Part shown: piece after piece, positions 8,811-18,478 of the stretch
Layout of the letters: each line of letters begins with the position of its first letter
Position numbering within the stretch: the first letter of the stretch is position 1
Assembly: GCF_019297855.1 (NCBI RefSeq)
Contig: NZ_CP079194.1
Location: 1,475,501 to 1,539,500 of the forward strand
Source of the DNA: Gymnodinialimonas ceratoperidinii
Lineage (GTDB): Bacteria; Pseudomonadota; Alphaproteobacteria; Rhodobacterales; Rhodobacteraceae
Length of the DNA: 64,000 nt
Direction of reading: 5' to 3'
Made by a program: the position numbers and the translations under genes
Notes under the pieces: model-generated
Told to the model about the DNA's origin: nothing
The model's input: the letters and a program-made list of their open reading frames with translations, nothing else
The model's database searches: none

Positions 8811-11146
8811 AAACCGACGCGACACATCACAATGGACATTCTCATCAAAGTGCAGACGATGCCACCGAGACCGACCCGGTGTGCGGCATGCACGTCACGG
8901 TGAATGACGCCACTCCGTCGGCGAAATTTGACGGGACGACCTATCATTTCTGCTCTGATAATTGCCACAAGACGTTTGGAACGGATCCATGGTTTTACGC
9001 TTCGGGTCGGGGGGCTGGTCACAAAACCGCCGCCCCGAAGGACACACAATACACCTGTCCGATGCACCCTGAAATCGTGCGCAATGAGCCGGGTGCTTGC
9101 CCGGTCTGCGGTATGGCGTTGGAGCCAATCATGCCGAGCGACGAGCCAAGCGAAGAACTCGTTGATTTCACCCGCCGGATGTGGATCAGCGTCGCGGCTG
9201 CAGTGCCGTTGGTAGTGCTTACGATGGGTGAGTTGGTGGGATTGCCGCTGCGCGAAATGCTTGGCCACCAACTGTCTGTCTACATCGAATTCGTTCTTGC
9301 CACGCCGATCATCCTTTGGGCCGCCGCCCCGTTCTACAACCGTGGTTGGGACTCGATCAAGACACGCTCGCCGAACATGTGGACGCTGATTTCACTCGGC
9401 GTGGGCGCGGCCTATCTCTATTCTCTCGCTGCTACATTCACGCCTGGCATCTTTCCCGCCGAATACCGAATGGGCGACGGGGTCGGCACCTACTTCGAGG
9501 CTGCGGTGGTCATCGTCGCATTGGTTTTTCTGGGACAGGTCCTGGAATTGCGTGCCCGCGAGCGCACGGGCGACGCCATCCGCGCCCTTCTTGATCTGGC
9601 CCCCAAGACCGCCCGTCGGATCCTTCCGGACGGGCAGGAAAACGATGTGCCGCTTGAAAACGTCATGGAAGGAGATCTTCTCCGGATCCGTCCCGGCGAC
9701 AGTATTCCGGTTGATGGAGAGGTGGTGGAGGGTCGTTCTTCCATCGACGAAAGCATGCTAACAGGGGAACCTGTGCCGATCGAAAAGACCACAGGCGACC
9801 GTGTGACTGGCGGCACGCTGAACAAGAACGGCACTTTGGCTATTCGCGCAACCCAGGTGGGAAGCGACACGGTTCTGGCGCAGATTGTGGATATGGTGGC
9901 GGGAGCACGTCGATCCCGCGCGCCGATCCAGGGACTGGCTGACCGCGTGTCGTCGATCTTTGTGCCGACGGTGGTGCTGATCGCTGTGGTCGCCTTCTTT
10001 GCTTGGCTCACCTTCGGCCCGACACCGCCGCTTGTCTTCGCCGTCGCGTCGGCTGTGTCGGTGCTGATCATCGCATGCCCCTGTGCGCTTGGACTTGCGA
10101 CACCGATCTCGATCACTACAGCAGCAGGACGCGGGGCGCAGGCTGGCGTTCTGATCAAGGATGCAGAGGCGCTAGAACGTATGGCCCGCATCGATGTGGT
10201 GATTGTCGACAAGACCGGCACATTGACGCTTGGCAAGCCGACGTTGACGGACGTTGTCACCGTCGAAGGCGTGGATGATGCAGAATTCCTAACCCTTGCA
10301 TCCGCGCTGGAACGTGGATCTGAGCACCCGCTCGCCGAGGCCATCGTCGAGGGTGCGGAAGCGCGTGGTGCGACGCGCGCAGACGTAGAGGATTTTGAGG
10401 CTGTCACGGGCAAAGGTGTGCAAGGCCGCATCAATGGTCGGATGATCGCCCTTGGCAACCCGGCGATGATGCAAGCACTGGATATTGACACTTCTGAAAT
10501 AGACGCCGCAGCTGATGAGCTGCGTAATGCGGGCAAGACCGCGATGTATGTCGCGCTGGACGGCACGCTGGCAGGTTTGTTGGCCGTCGCTGATCCGATC
10601 AAGGGTGCAGCCGCGCAAGCCATCGATGATCTGCACAAGCTTGGTCTGACCGTCATCATGGCCACGGGCGACAATCAGCGCACCGCAGACGCCGTTGCAC
10701 GCATGCTTGGGATCGATGAAGTGCGCGCGGGCGTTCTTCCAGAGGATAAAAAAGACCTCGTAGAAGAGCTCCGTCGTGCCGGCAAAAGCTCTGCTATGGC
10801 CGGTGATGGCGTGAATGACGCGCCTGCCTTGGCTGCCGCCGACGTGGGGATCGCAATGGGGACGGGCGCTGATGTCGCCGTAGAAAGCGCCGGCATCACG
10901 CTGTTGGGTGGCGATCTTACGGGCATTGTGCGTGCGCGGAAGCTGGCACGCGCCACGCTTAGGAACATCAAGCAGAATCTGTTCTTCGCATTTGCGTACA
11001 ACGCGCTCGGCGTGCCCGTGGCCGCAGGGGTGCTCTATCCTGTATTTGGGTTGCTGCTGTCGCCGATGATAGCGGCGGCCGCGATGAGCCTTTCTTCCGT
11101 TTCTGTTATCACAAATGCCTTGCGCCTCCGGCGCGTGGACCTCTGA
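8807..11146 (+). CDS. copA: Cu+-translocating P1B-type ATPase with YHS domain
   Basis: 779 residues from the ATG at 8807, which overlaps the previous stop (ATGA). The N-terminus has a His-rich start, a YHS domain ([15 protein letters not shown]) and a heavy-metal-binding domain ([15 protein letters not shown]) in place of the usual HMA domain. The core has the TGEP actuator motif, the CPC transport motif (424-426), the phosphorylated Asp468 in DKTGT, HP in SEHPLAEA, and GDGVND. A CPC helix with the NAxG-type region after GDGVND fits Cu+ export (P1B-1). It is the central gene of the CueR-promoter operon. Confidence 0.93.
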   Translation: MKTDATHHNGHSHQSADDATETDPVCGMHVTVNDATPSAKFDGTTYHFCSDNCHKTFGTDPWFYASGRGAGHKTAAPKDTQYTCPMHPEIVRNEPGACPVCGMALEPIMPSDEPSEELVDFTRRMWISVAAAVPLVVLTMGELVGLPLREMLGHQLSVYIEFVLATPIILWAAAPFYNRGWDSIKTRSPNMWTLISLGVGAAYLYSLAATFTPGIFPAEYRMGDGVGTYFEAAVVIVALVFLGQVLELRARERTGDAIRALLDLAPKTARRILPDGQENDVPLENVMEGDLLRIRPGDSIPVDGEVVEGRSSIDESMLTGEPVPIEKTTGDRVTGGTLNKNGTLAIRATQVGSDTVLAQIVDMVAGARRSRAPIQGLADRVSSIFVPTVVLIAVVAFFAWLTFGPTPPLVFAVASAVSVLIIACPCALGLATPISITTAAGRGAQAGVLIKDAEALERMARIDVVIVDKTGTLTLGKPTLTDVVTVEGVDDAEFLTLASALERGSEHPLAEAIVEGAEARGATRADVEDFEAVTGKGVQGRINGRMIALGNPAMMQALDIDTSEIDAAADELRNAGKTAMYVALDGTLAGLLAVADPIKGAAAQAIDDLHKLGLTVIMATGDNQRTADAVARMLGIDEVRAGVLPEDKKDLVEELRRAGKSSAMAGDGVNDAPALAAADVGIAMGTGADVAVESAGITLLGGDLTGIVRARKLARATLRNIKQNLFFAFAYNALGVPVAAGVLYPVFGLLLSPMIAAAAMSLSSVSVITNALRLRRVDL

Positions 11147-11164
11147 ATGCGAAAGGCACACACA

Positions 11165-12097
11165 ATGGCAACCGGACATTCAGGCCATCTGCCCACCGGC
11201 GGTTGGGGTCTTGCGATCTCAGCTTGGTTGACCGGCATATACTTCTTCGTGGAGCTTGGGATCGGCCTTTGGACCGGATCCGTCGCTGTCATGTCGGATG
11301 CATTCCACACGTTTTCCGCAGTTGGCGGTGTGTTTGTTGCCATCGTGGCCCGCCGTTTCGCCGAACGGCCTGCGGATGACTCAATGAGCTTTGGATGGTA
11401 CCGCGCCGAGGTCATCGGGGCACTGGTGAACGGCGGCTTTCTCCTCGCCATGGCCGTTGTCGTCATCGCCATGGCCGCCATGCGACTATCAGATCCAATT
11501 GATTTGCCCACGACGCCTTTGTTGATAGCGGCGGCCGGTGGACTATTCACGGAGTTCATATCCTTGGCCCTTTTATGGAAGCAGAGCAAAGACGACCTGA
11601 ACACAAGGGGGGCGCTATGGCACATCATTCAGACTTTTGTGGGCAGCTTGTTGATCATCGTGACCGCGCTTGTGATAAAAATCACCGGGTTTCTATTGAT
11701 CGACCCGATCCTTGGTATGGCATTCGGGGTTGTCCTCGTTTGGGCCAGCTGGGGTATCCTGCGTGATGCGATGCGATTGTTGATGGAGGGCACGCCTGAC
11801 GGGATATACTTGCCCGACGTCGACAAAGCGTTGGAGCTGATCCCGGGGGTCCAAAACGTCCATCATTTACATGCTTGGGCCCTGACCAGTGGTCGCAATG
11901 TCGTTTCGGCACACATGCGAATTGAAGACGGGTCGGACGCCACGAAGATCCTGGAAACAGCGCACGCGCGCCTCAAATCCCAGTTCGGTTTCTTCTTCGC
12001 AACGCTTCAGATTGAGACGACCTGCCTCGACGAGCGCGATGCGCGTGGTGTCGACCTGAAATTCATCTCGGACGCGCCCCATGACACGCATTCGTGA
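11165..12097 (+). CDS. CDF-family (ZitB/CzcD-like) protein with altered metal site
   Basis: 310 residues from the ATG at 11165, chosen for the AAAGG ribosome site; an in-frame ATG at 11147 abuts the copA stop. Six membrane helices and a C-terminal ferredoxin-like domain (HHLHAWALTSG) identify the cation diffusion facilitator family. The TM2 and TM5 HxxxD pairs that build the transport site are both changed: TM2 reads HTFSA and TM5 reads HIIQT, so both Asp are lost. The other two CDF proteins in the window keep them. It may have a changed substrate or a non-transport role. Confidence 0.88.
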   Translation: MATGHSGHLPTGGWGLAISAWLTGIYFFVELGIGLWTGSVAVMSDAFHTFSAVGGVFVAIVARRFAERPADDSMSFGWYRAEVIGALVNGGFLLAMAVVVIAMAAMRLSDPIDLPTTPLLIAAAGGLFTEFISLALLWKQSKDDLNTRGALWHIIQTFVGSLLIIVTALVIKITGFLLIDPILGMAFGVVLVWASWGILRDAMRLLMEGTPDGIYLPDVDKALELIPGVQNVHHLHAWALTSGRNVVSAHMRIEDGSDATKILETAHARLKSQFGFFFATLQIETTCLDERDARGVDLKFISDAPHDTHS

Positions 12098-12144
12098 TTT
12101 GCCGATCAATGCGCAACCTTCGTTGTCTCCCTGCTTCCATCCTA

Positions 12145-12163
12145 TGGTTTGAATAACAAACCA
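12145..12163. terminator. Inverted repeat between the CDF and DUF411 genes
   Basis: TGGTTTG (12145-12151) and CAAACCA (12157-12163) form a perfect 7-bp inverted repeat around AATAA. It is AT-rich with no T-run after it, so it may be an operator for the downstream DUF411 gene rather than a terminator. Confidence 0.35.
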
Positions 12164-12209
12164 AATTCATGAAGCTCAAACGATTTCGACATTCAAAGGA
12201 CTACCAAAC

Positions 12210-12659
12210 ATGAACCGACGCACACTTCTTCTTTCAGCCATCGCACTACCGCTTATGTCGCGCGTAGCATTGGCTACTCCCACCAGAATGACCGTGTATC
12301 TCTCACCCACATGTGGGTGCTGCAGTGCTTGGGTGGAACATGCTCGGACTGCCGGCTACGATCTAACAGTAATCGAATCTGATCAGGAAGAACTTATGCG
12401 CCAAAAAAGTGAGCGCGGTGTCGATGATGCCCTTGCCGGGTGCCATACGGTTGAGGTGGACGGTTACACCATAGAAGGCCATGTGCCGATGGAAGACATC
12501 GCTCGCCTTCTGTCTGACCGGCCTGACGCGATTGGCCTTGCTGTGCCGGGTATGCCATCCGGATCGGCGGGGATGGATATGGACGGACGCGTCGACCCCT
12601 TTGACGTCATTTTGTTCTCAGCGATTGGTGAACGCAGCGTCTTTGCGAGCTATAGTTAG
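12210..12659 (+). CDS. DUF411 metal-binding protein
   Basis: 149 residues. A signal peptide (about 1-22) precedes a small domain with the DUF411 signature SPTCGCCSAW (Cys35, Cys37, Cys38), then CHTVEVDGYTIEGHVP with a fourth Cys and a His. DUF411 proteins accompany copper resistance loci and are thought to bind metal in the periplasm. The next gene starts one base after this stop, so the pair is an operon. Confidence 0.85.
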   Translation: MNRRTLLLSAIALPLMSRVALATPTRMTVYLSPTCGCCSAWVEHARTAGYDLTVIESDQEELMRQKSERGVDDALAGCHTVEVDGYTIEGHVPMEDIARLLSDRPDAIGLAVPGMPSGSAGMDMDGRVDPFDVILFSAIGERSVFASYS

Positions 12660-12660
12660 A

Positions 12661-13935
12661 ATGCCTCGGTTCACCCAGCGGAAGCGCCTTCTTTCCGCTA
12701 TCGCTTTGATTGCCCTCTCTGGGGCTGATCTTGCCTTGGCATCGGGTCATGGCGGAGCGGTATTTTCAAACATCGTCGAGGTTCCCGTTCCCGTTGGCTC
12801 CGGAGCACAAGATCCATCGCTTTTTGCAACTGAGTCTGGCAAAATCTTGATGAGCTGGACGGAGCCTTCAGAGGATGGTCATGCCGTCCGCATAGCGGGC
12901 TGGATTGACGAGCGATGGACCGCGCCAATGACGGTGACGGCATCGGACCAGCTTTTCGTTAACTGGGCCGATATCCCATCGGTCGCAGCGTTCTCCGACA
13001 GCACCTTGGCCGTGCACTGGCTGCAAGACAACGGGCGCACGGCGTATGCTTACGACTTCACCGTGGCGCTCTCGGACGATGGTGGTGAGACGTGGGGCGA
13101 CGCGCAAACTCCACATCGCGACGGGCGTTCCGTGCAACACGGCTTTGCGACGTTGTTGCCTGTCGCCGCAGATCAACTGATGGCCATCTGGTTGGACGGA
13201 CGACAGTACGGATTGGCTGATTTCGACGACGAGAGCGGCGGAAATCCCGATGAGATGCAGCTGCGCGCGGCGATGATTGGATCAGACGGAGTCATTGGCG
13301 AGGAAATGCTGATCGACCCCCGCGCTTGCACTTGCTGTCAAACCTCTGCTGCGGTAGCCGGTGATGGTTCGATTTTGCTAGTTTATCGTGATCGAACCGC
13401 AGAGGAAATTCGCGATATCTCTATCGTACGGTATGACGAAGGTGAATGGTCAGCCCCCATGAATGTCCATGAAGATGGCTGGCAAATCTCTGGTTGCCCG
13501 GTAAACGGGCCGGCCATTGATGCCGAGGGTGAGCTTGTAGTCGTGGCCTGGTTCACAGCGCCCGATGACAGTCCCGCCGTCTACGTTTCTTTCTCTGAAG
13601 ATACAGGTGTCAGCTTTGGAGACGCCTTTTCTATTGGCGGAGAGGATGTCGCTGGTCGGGTTGACGTGTTGATGCTGGATGACGGCGCGGCACTGGTGTC
13701 TTGGGTTGAGTGGACGGGCGACGGCGAGGCGCTCATCGTTTGCTTGGCGGAAAGCGGTCAAGGGTGCGGCGCAACGCAACAGGTGCACTTGAACAGCACG
13801 ACCGGATCCATAAATTTCCCGCGCATGGTTTCTGGTCCGTCTGGCGTATATTTTGCATGGACGCAGCCCGGTGAACGCGGAGCAGATGGCCAGATGCAGG
13901 CTGATACGATCATGATGGTTCTGGCACAGCGCTGA
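12661..13935 (+). CDS. Exported BNR/sialidase-like beta-propeller protein with CTCC motif
   Basis: 424 residues from the ATG at 12661, one base after the DUF411 stop; it opens with a signal peptide (about 1-27). Repeats of the Asp-box style (SDDGGETWGDA, SEDTGVSFGDA) mark a sialidase-like beta-propeller. A RACTCCQTS cluster near residue 222 gives three close cysteines, unusual for a glycosidase. No clear sialidase active site is seen. The pairing with DUF411 suggests a periplasmic metal-related scaffold; that is inference. Confidence 0.75.
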   Translation: MPRFTQRKRLLSAIALIALSGADLALASGHGGAVFSNIVEVPVPVGSGAQDPSLFATESGKILMSWTEPSEDGHAVRIAGWIDERWTAPMTVTASDQLFVNWADIPSVAAFSDSTLAVHWLQDNGRTAYAYDFTVALSDDGGETWGDAQTPHRDGRSVQHGFATLLPVAADQLMAIWLDGRQYGLADFDDESGGNPDEMQLRAAMIGSDGVIGEEMLIDPRACTCCQTSAAVAGDGSILLVYRDRTAEEIRDISIVRYDEGEWSAPMNVHEDGWQISGCPVNGPAIDAEGELVVVAWFTAPDDSPAVYVSFSEDTGVSFGDAFSIGGEDVAGRVDVLMLDDGAALVSWVEWTGDGEALIVCLAESGQGCGATQQVHLNSTTGSINFPRMVSGPSGVYFAWTQPGERGADGQMQADTIMMVLAQR

Positions 13936-14004
13936 CATTTTGCCTGCTTCTGCGGAACGATCCGGGGCGATCACCCTGCTGTGGTCGTGATAGCCTATTT
14001 AAGG

Positions 14005-14290
14005 TTGTGTGCAGGCAGTAGAAACTGCGCAACCTGCCGAAGGCTTGCCAAGTAATGGGCATGTCGCGCGACACGCGCTATCGCTAGAAATCGCCGGTCG
14101 AGGACGGCGGCGTTGAGGCGTGTTTGAGCGTACCAAGCGCCAGCGCAATCTCGCGAGCAGGGTGGACCGAGCGACCGAGGATGTGATGATCAAATCCGCC
14201 ACCAACTTCCGTGCCTATGGCCAAGTCCGAATGTCAAATGAGTTGCACAAGCTGGGCGTCTTTAGAACGCCGTTCGGTGTGTTAGGAAGG
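14005..14290 (+). pseudogene. Remnant of an IS481-type transposase gene
   Basis: Frame-by-frame reading shows NLPKACQVMGMSRDTRYR then a stop, VEDGGVEA, a shift to another frame, then NLASRVDRATEDV and AYGQVRMSNELHKLGVF. These match in order the N-terminal HTH region of IS481-type transposases (KACRVMGxSRDTFYR, GGVEAL, NRVDEATE, GQxRxSNELRKxG). Stops and at least one frameshift make it dead, and the DDE part is missing. It marks past transposition inside the island. Confidence 0.6.
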
Positions 14291-14605
14291 TTTCTAATTG
14301 TACGCTAGCGCCAGACGCTCGGATCGTGATTAGTCAACAATCGTTGTTCAAGTAGGTACGCCGCAGTGAATAAGCTGATGCTTAATGCCCAACCATGGCC
14401 TTCCGCGCGCCATTGGGCCCTTCGTATTGGCGGACTACTGCAAGCATTGAATTTGGCCGCAAACTACGGACGAAGAAGTCTCATATGGGTACGGAGACGG
14501 AAGCGGATACGCCCTCGTCTGTCGTACCGTGAAGTGTATAGGCGGCCAATGTGATCACTTTCTAGTTAAGTGCTTAAATACTGTACTCTGTTCCCATCCC
14601 GTCTC

Positions 14606-14635
14606 TTGAAGCTCCAGTTGCTAGAGACGTAGGGC
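14606..14635 (+). promoter_or_regulatory. MerR-type promoter of the L,D-transpeptidase gene
   Basis: TTGAAG (14606-14611), an 18-bp spacer containing the dyad CTCCAG...CTAGAG, and a -10-like TAGGGC (14630-14635). The 15-base dyad core is identical to the one before the Sco operon on the other strand. The next start codon is at 14694. Confidence 0.65.
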
Positions 14636-14693
14636 TCTTTGGAGTCCCGGTTGCGACACCATTGGAAACTTAAACTTAGTTCAGGAGAACAAG

Positions 14694-15335
14694 ATGCCAA
14701 CGAGACGACACTTCATCCAAACGACCACCGCGCTTTTTTCAGCTGCATTGTCTGGACCGTCGCTTGCAAGTAGTTGGCCAACAGAATCGGAAATGGCGGC
14801 GTGGGACGCGCAGGTCACGCCTCCAGGGTTTGACCTAGCGACGACCAATCCGTGGGGCCTGAACCCGCGTCTGCTGCCCCAGAGGGTCGCGGCGAGCGAC
14901 CGGGTTACGCCGGGCGACATTCACGTCGATGCCACGGCGCGATACCTTTACCACATCGAAGCCGGTGGAACGGCCATGCGATACGGCGTCGCCATCGGTC
15001 GGGACGGATTGTACGAACCGGGGACCTATTCGATCCGGCGCAAAGTCGAATGGCCGCACTGGACGCCCACTCAGAACATGATCGCGCGGGAGCCGGAGGT
15101 GTACTCGCAGTATGCAAATGGGCAGGAGCCTGGTCCGACCAACGCACTCGGCTCCCGAGCGCTGTACCTTTATGTGGGCGGGCGTGACACGTTTCTTAGG
15201 ATCCACGGTACGCCACAGCCTTGGTCGATCGGAAGTCGTGCGAGTTCCGGATGCGTGCGCATGGTTATGCCACATATCAACGCGCTCTTCCCCAATGTTG
15301 AAATCGGATCTACGGCGCGTCTTTATCCAGCTTAG
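14694..15335 (+). CDS. L,D-transpeptidase (YkuD family), exported
   Basis: 213 residues. A twin-arginine-like signal (TRRHFIQ, residues 3-9, then a hydrophobic run ending near SLAS) precedes a YkuD catalytic domain with His171 in RIHGTPQPW and nucleophile Cys187 in SRASSGCVRM. Such enzymes make 3-3 peptidoglycan cross-links or attach proteins to the wall. It stands alone behind a MerR-type promoter. Copper is known to inhibit L,D-transpeptidases, so an extra metal-induced copy is suggestive. Confidence 0.88.
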   Translation: MPTRRHFIQTTTALFSAALSGPSLASSWPTESEMAAWDAQVTPPGFDLATTNPWGLNPRLLPQRVAASDRVTPGDIHVDATARYLYHIEAGGTAMRYGVAIGRDGLYEPGTYSIRRKVEWPHWTPTQNMIAREPEVYSQYANGQEPGPTNALGSRALYLYVGGRDTFLRIHGTPQPWSIGSRASSGCVRMVMPHINALFPNVEIGSTARLYPA

Positions 15336-15517
15336 AAAAGAAGAGTTGGAAGTCGCGTTTGGCAGATGGACCATATCGATCCTTACGCCTTCCAGACCGA
15401 CATTGAATTTCCGTTGCTTGGCGCGCCATGCCGGGCGAGGGCTTTCCGCATCTGCGTGTCCCGGATATGCGGGAAGTGTCTTTCGGGGACATCTGGGGTT
15501 GAACCAAAAATAGCCAC

Positions 15518-15548
15518 TTGAAGCTCTAGTGGCTGCAGGTGCTATCTA
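15518..15548 (+). promoter_or_regulatory. MerR-type promoter of the Zn/Cd ATPase operon
   Basis: TTGAAG (15518-15523), a 19-bp spacer with the imperfect dyad CTCTAG...CTGCAG, and a good -10 TATCTA (15543-15548). The ATG of the ATPase follows 31 bp later, as in the other MerR-type promoters here. Confidence 0.72.
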
Positions 15549-15579
15549 AAATGCATCATATCGATTCCCGAGGTTTTTG

Positions 15580-17922
15580 ATGCCGTCCGACCCACACTCT
15601 CACGATCATTCTCAGACTGGCCACACGCACGGCGAAAGCTGTTGCGGAAGTGACAAGCCCGTTAACACGTCGCTTGCGCCAGCTCCGTCGTCGGGACGCA
15701 GCTTTCAGGTGTCTGGTCTCGACTGCGCTGAGGAAGTCTCAATCCTCCACAAGGTAGTTGGCCCAAAAGTGGGCGGGGCCGAGCATCTAGCCTTCGATGT
15801 CATCAATGGGCGAATGACCGTTTTGGACAGTGCCAAGACGATATCGGACTCGTATGTCGCAGAGTTGGTCGCAAGTACCGGCATGACAGCCAAACCGTGG
15901 GATGCCGAAAGCGCATCGGTCGATCAGGCTGAACACCTTGCCCGCCAAAGACTGTTCACGTTCCTCAGCGGAGGCTTCTGGGCCGCAGGCTTTATCTGGC
16001 ACGTGGTTGAAACCGGTTTGGGCGGAGCTGTCGGGCTCTTTTCCGGCCATGGCGAAGCGCCGATGCCGTTGATCGAGGTTGCGTTCTTTGCAATCGCGAT
16101 CCTATGCGGCGTCTGGCTCGTAGCGCCGAAGGCGTGGTCCTCGGCGCGGCGGTTCTCGCCCGACATGAACCTGCTGATGGTCGTCGCAGTTGCAGGTGCC
16201 ATTGGACTTGGTGAGTTCTTCGAGGCGGCGACAGTCGCGTTCTTCTTCTCGCTATCTCTCTTCCTTGAGAGTTGGAGCGTCGGACGAGCAAGGAATGCGG
16301 TCTCCGCACTTCTTGATCTCGCGCCGCCAACCGCGCGGGTGATCCGCGATGACGGCACCGAATTGGACATGTCTGCCGCAGAAGTGGTCGTGGGCGACCG
16401 CTTCATAGTGCGCGGCGGCGACCGTATTCCGCTTGATGGAGAGGTCACATCCGGGATGGGAGCCGTCGATCAGGCGCCAATCACCGGTGAAAGCGCGCTG
16501 GTGCCGAAGGAAACCGGGGATGACGTCTATGCTGGCACGATCAACGGTGAAGGCACACTGACGGTGCGCGCCACCAAGTTGGCATCTGACACGGTGCTGG
16601 CCAAGATCACGCGCATGGTTGGCGATGCCCATGCGCGCCGCGCGCCGGTAGAACAATGGGCCACGAAATTCGCACGCATCTACACGCCCATCGTGATGGT
16701 GTTGGCGATCGCGATTGCAGTTCTGCCGCCGCTCATCGCAGGCGGGGCGTGGGACTACTGGTTCTACAACGCGCTTGTCCTTCTGGTCATTGCCTGCCCC
16801 TGCGCGTTGGTGATCTCGACGCCTGTGTCCATTGTCGCGGCACTTGCCGCATCGGCTCGGGCTGGGGTGCTCATCAAGGGTGGGGCTTATGTCGAAGCGC
16901 CCGGCCGAACGACGGCGCTGGCGATGGACAAGACTGGAACGATCACCATGGGCGAGCCTGAGGTGGCGTCCGTGCATCCGTTGGGCACCGCGACCGTCAA
17001 GGATCTGATCGAGATGGCCGCAGGTCTTGAGGCGCGATCCTCGCACCCATTGGCGCGTGCCATTCTGGCGCGGGCCGAGGTCGACGGTGTCACGGTGTCC
17101 GCCGCTGAAGATACCCGCACGGTGCCAGGTCGCGGGCTTGAAGGGCGCGCAGCTGGCCGTTCGATCTGGCTAGGCTCTGACCGCTTCGCGGAGGAGAAGG
17201 GGTTCGGCAGTTCTATCCCAAAAGACATCCGCGACCGGATTGAAGGCGCCGGAAGCACGCTTGTCGCCGTGGGTGATGAAAAGGGTGTGATTGGACTTTT
17301 GGAGCTGCGAGACCGTATCCGTCCCGACGCAAAAGGCATCGTGGCGCAGCTTCACGCGCAGGGCGTGAAGACCATCGTCATGCTGACGGGGGACAACGAG
17401 CGCACCGCGCGCGCCGTCGCCGCCGAGGTGGGCATCGACGAGGTTCGTGCCGAGCTTTTGCCCGAAGACAAAGTGAAAGCCATCGAAGAGCTGGTCGAAA
17501 CCCACGGCATGGTGGCCATGATCGGCGACGGCGTGAACGACGCACCCGCCATGGCGCGGGCGCATTACGCGATTGCCATGGGTGCTGTCGGCTCGGACGC
17601 AGCGATCGAGACGGCGGATATCGCTCTAATGACCGACGATATCGGCAAGGTGCCTTGGCTTATCGGCCATTCGCGCCGGGCGATGTCGATCATCCGCCAG
17701 AACATAGCGATTTCGCTGGCAACCAAGGCGCTGTTTGTCGGGCTGACGGCCTTCGGGATGGCGTCCATGTGGGGAGCTATCGCAGCGGATGTCGGTGTGT
17801 CGCTGGTCGTCGTTGCCAATGCCCTGCGGCTTCTGAATGCCGGGGAACACAAGCAGCCCCCTGCCGGTGGAAAGCGGGTCGGCGCGCAGATGGCTAAGGG
17901 GGCTTTGGCGCCCGGACAATAA
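15580..17922 (+). CDS. zntA: Zn/Cd/Pb-type P1B ATPase (ZntA/CadA)
   Basis: 780 residues from the ATG at 15580 with GAGG 7 bases upstream; a TTG one codon earlier is possible. A His-rich start (HSHDHSQTGHTHGESCC) is followed by an HMA-like domain with a single Cys (GLDCAEEV rather than CxxC), eight membrane helices, TGES, the CPC motif (406-408), phosphorylated Asp450 in DKTGT, SSHPLARA and GDGVND. The DKTGT and terminal helix regions fit divalent soft-metal export (P1B-2). It heads an operon with TRAP permease genes. Confidence 0.92.
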   Translation: MPSDPHSHDHSQTGHTHGESCCGSDKPVNTSLAPAPSSGRSFQVSGLDCAEEVSILHKVVGPKVGGAEHLAFDVINGRMTVLDSAKTISDSYVAELVASTGMTAKPWDAESASVDQAEHLARQRLFTFLSGGFWAAGFIWHVVETGLGGAVGLFSGHGEAPMPLIEVAFFAIAILCGVWLVAPKAWSSARRFSPDMNLLMVVAVAGAIGLGEFFEAATVAFFFSLSLFLESWSVGRARNAVSALLDLAPPTARVIRDDGTELDMSAAEVVVGDRFIVRGGDRIPLDGEVTSGMGAVDQAPITGESALVPKETGDDVYAGTINGEGTLTVRATKLASDTVLAKITRMVGDAHARRAPVEQWATKFARIYTPIVMVLAIAIAVLPPLIAGGAWDYWFYNALVLLVIACPCALVISTPVSIVAALAASARAGVLIKGGAYVEAPGRTTALAMDKTGTITMGEPEVASVHPLGTATVKDLIEMAAGLEARSSHPLARAILARAEVDGVTVSAAEDTRTVPGRGLEGRAAGRSIWLGSDRFAEEKGFGSSIPKDIRDRIEGAGSTLVAVGDEKGVIGLLELRDRIRPDAKGIVAQLHAQGVKTIVMLTGDNERTARAVAAEVGIDEVRAELLPEDKVKAIEELVETHGMVAMIGDGVNDAPAMARAHYAIAMGAVGSDAAIETADIALMTDDIGKVPWLIGHSRRAMSIIRQNIAISLATKALFVGLTAFGMASMWGAIAADVGVSLVVVANALRLLNAGEHKQPPAGGKRVGAQMAKGALAPGQ

Positions 17923-17956
17923 GGTGGCCCGGGAGGGCGGCGAAGGTGGGGGCAGA

Positions 17957-18478
17957 ATGCGCATATTCGACGTGCTGGAAAAGATCATCCATTCGATAGG
18001 TGTGGGGACCGCTTGGCTGACAGTGGTCCCCATCGCATTTTTTACCTGCCTGCAAATGCTTGATCGCAAGCTACACCTTGGGGTGTCGTCATACCTTCCG
18101 GATTTTTCGACCTCCCTTCTATTCATCCTGATCTTCATGACATTCGGGTTCACCTATCTGCGGGACGGCCATGTGCGCGTGGACGTATTTCGAAGGAATT
18201 TGCCGCCACGCCGCCTGGCCTGGATTGAACTTGGTGGCTGCCTCCTCGTGCTCTTACCCCTCGCGGCCATCCTCACCTACTACGGCTGGGATGGGCTGAT
18301 GCGGACAACGCAATTCGCGGACACCGACATTTGGGCACGGCGCGTCGCCGCTGTGATCGGCCCGGTGGTTCTTGGATTGGCCGGGCTAATCGTCAGCGCG
18401 CGGAACGTCGCGTTCCTGCGCGGCAATCGCGACAACCCCTCCCCACTCTCTCAGGAAGACCTTCCCCATGGAGACTGA
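17957..18478 (+). CDS. dctQ: TRAP transporter small permease (DctQ)
   Basis: 173 residues from the ATG at 17957, with AAGGTGGGGG as ribosome site; a longer frame overlapping zntA is unlikely. Four membrane helices and the LRDGHVRVDVF segment in the loop between helices 2 and 3 are typical of the DctQ family, the small subunit of TRAP transporters. It begins 34 bases after zntA and overlaps dctM by 11 bases. No DctP binding protein gene is near. Confidence 0.88.
   Translation: MRIFDVLEKIIHSIGVGTAWLTVVPIAFFTCLQMLDRKLHLGVSSYLPDFSTSLLFILIFMTFGFTYLRDGHVRVDVFRRNLPPRRLAWIELGGCLLVLLPLAAILTYYGWDGLMRTTQFADTDIWARRVAAVIGPVVLGLAGLIVSARNVAFLRGNRDNPSPLSQEDLPHGD

Larger units (their letters stand above)
13936..14693. 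other. 758-bp stretch without an intact gene
   Basis: It holds the IS481-type remnant (about 14005-14290) and a MerR-type promoter (14606-14635). Short open frames at 14120-14308 and 14366-14554 show no convincing gene features; the first is part of the transposase remnant. Confidence 0.7.

Noticed and set aside
14366..14554. 62-residue plus-strand open frame between the transposase remnant and the MerR-type promoter
   Set aside because: No ribosome site, no family pattern, Arg-rich random look; treated as non-coding.
15336..15517. Possible C-terminal scrap of a protein (FPHLRVPDMREVSFGDIW) between the L,D-transpeptidase and the zntA promoter
   Set aside because: Looks protein-like over a short run, but no family could be assigned and no start fits; left unannotated.
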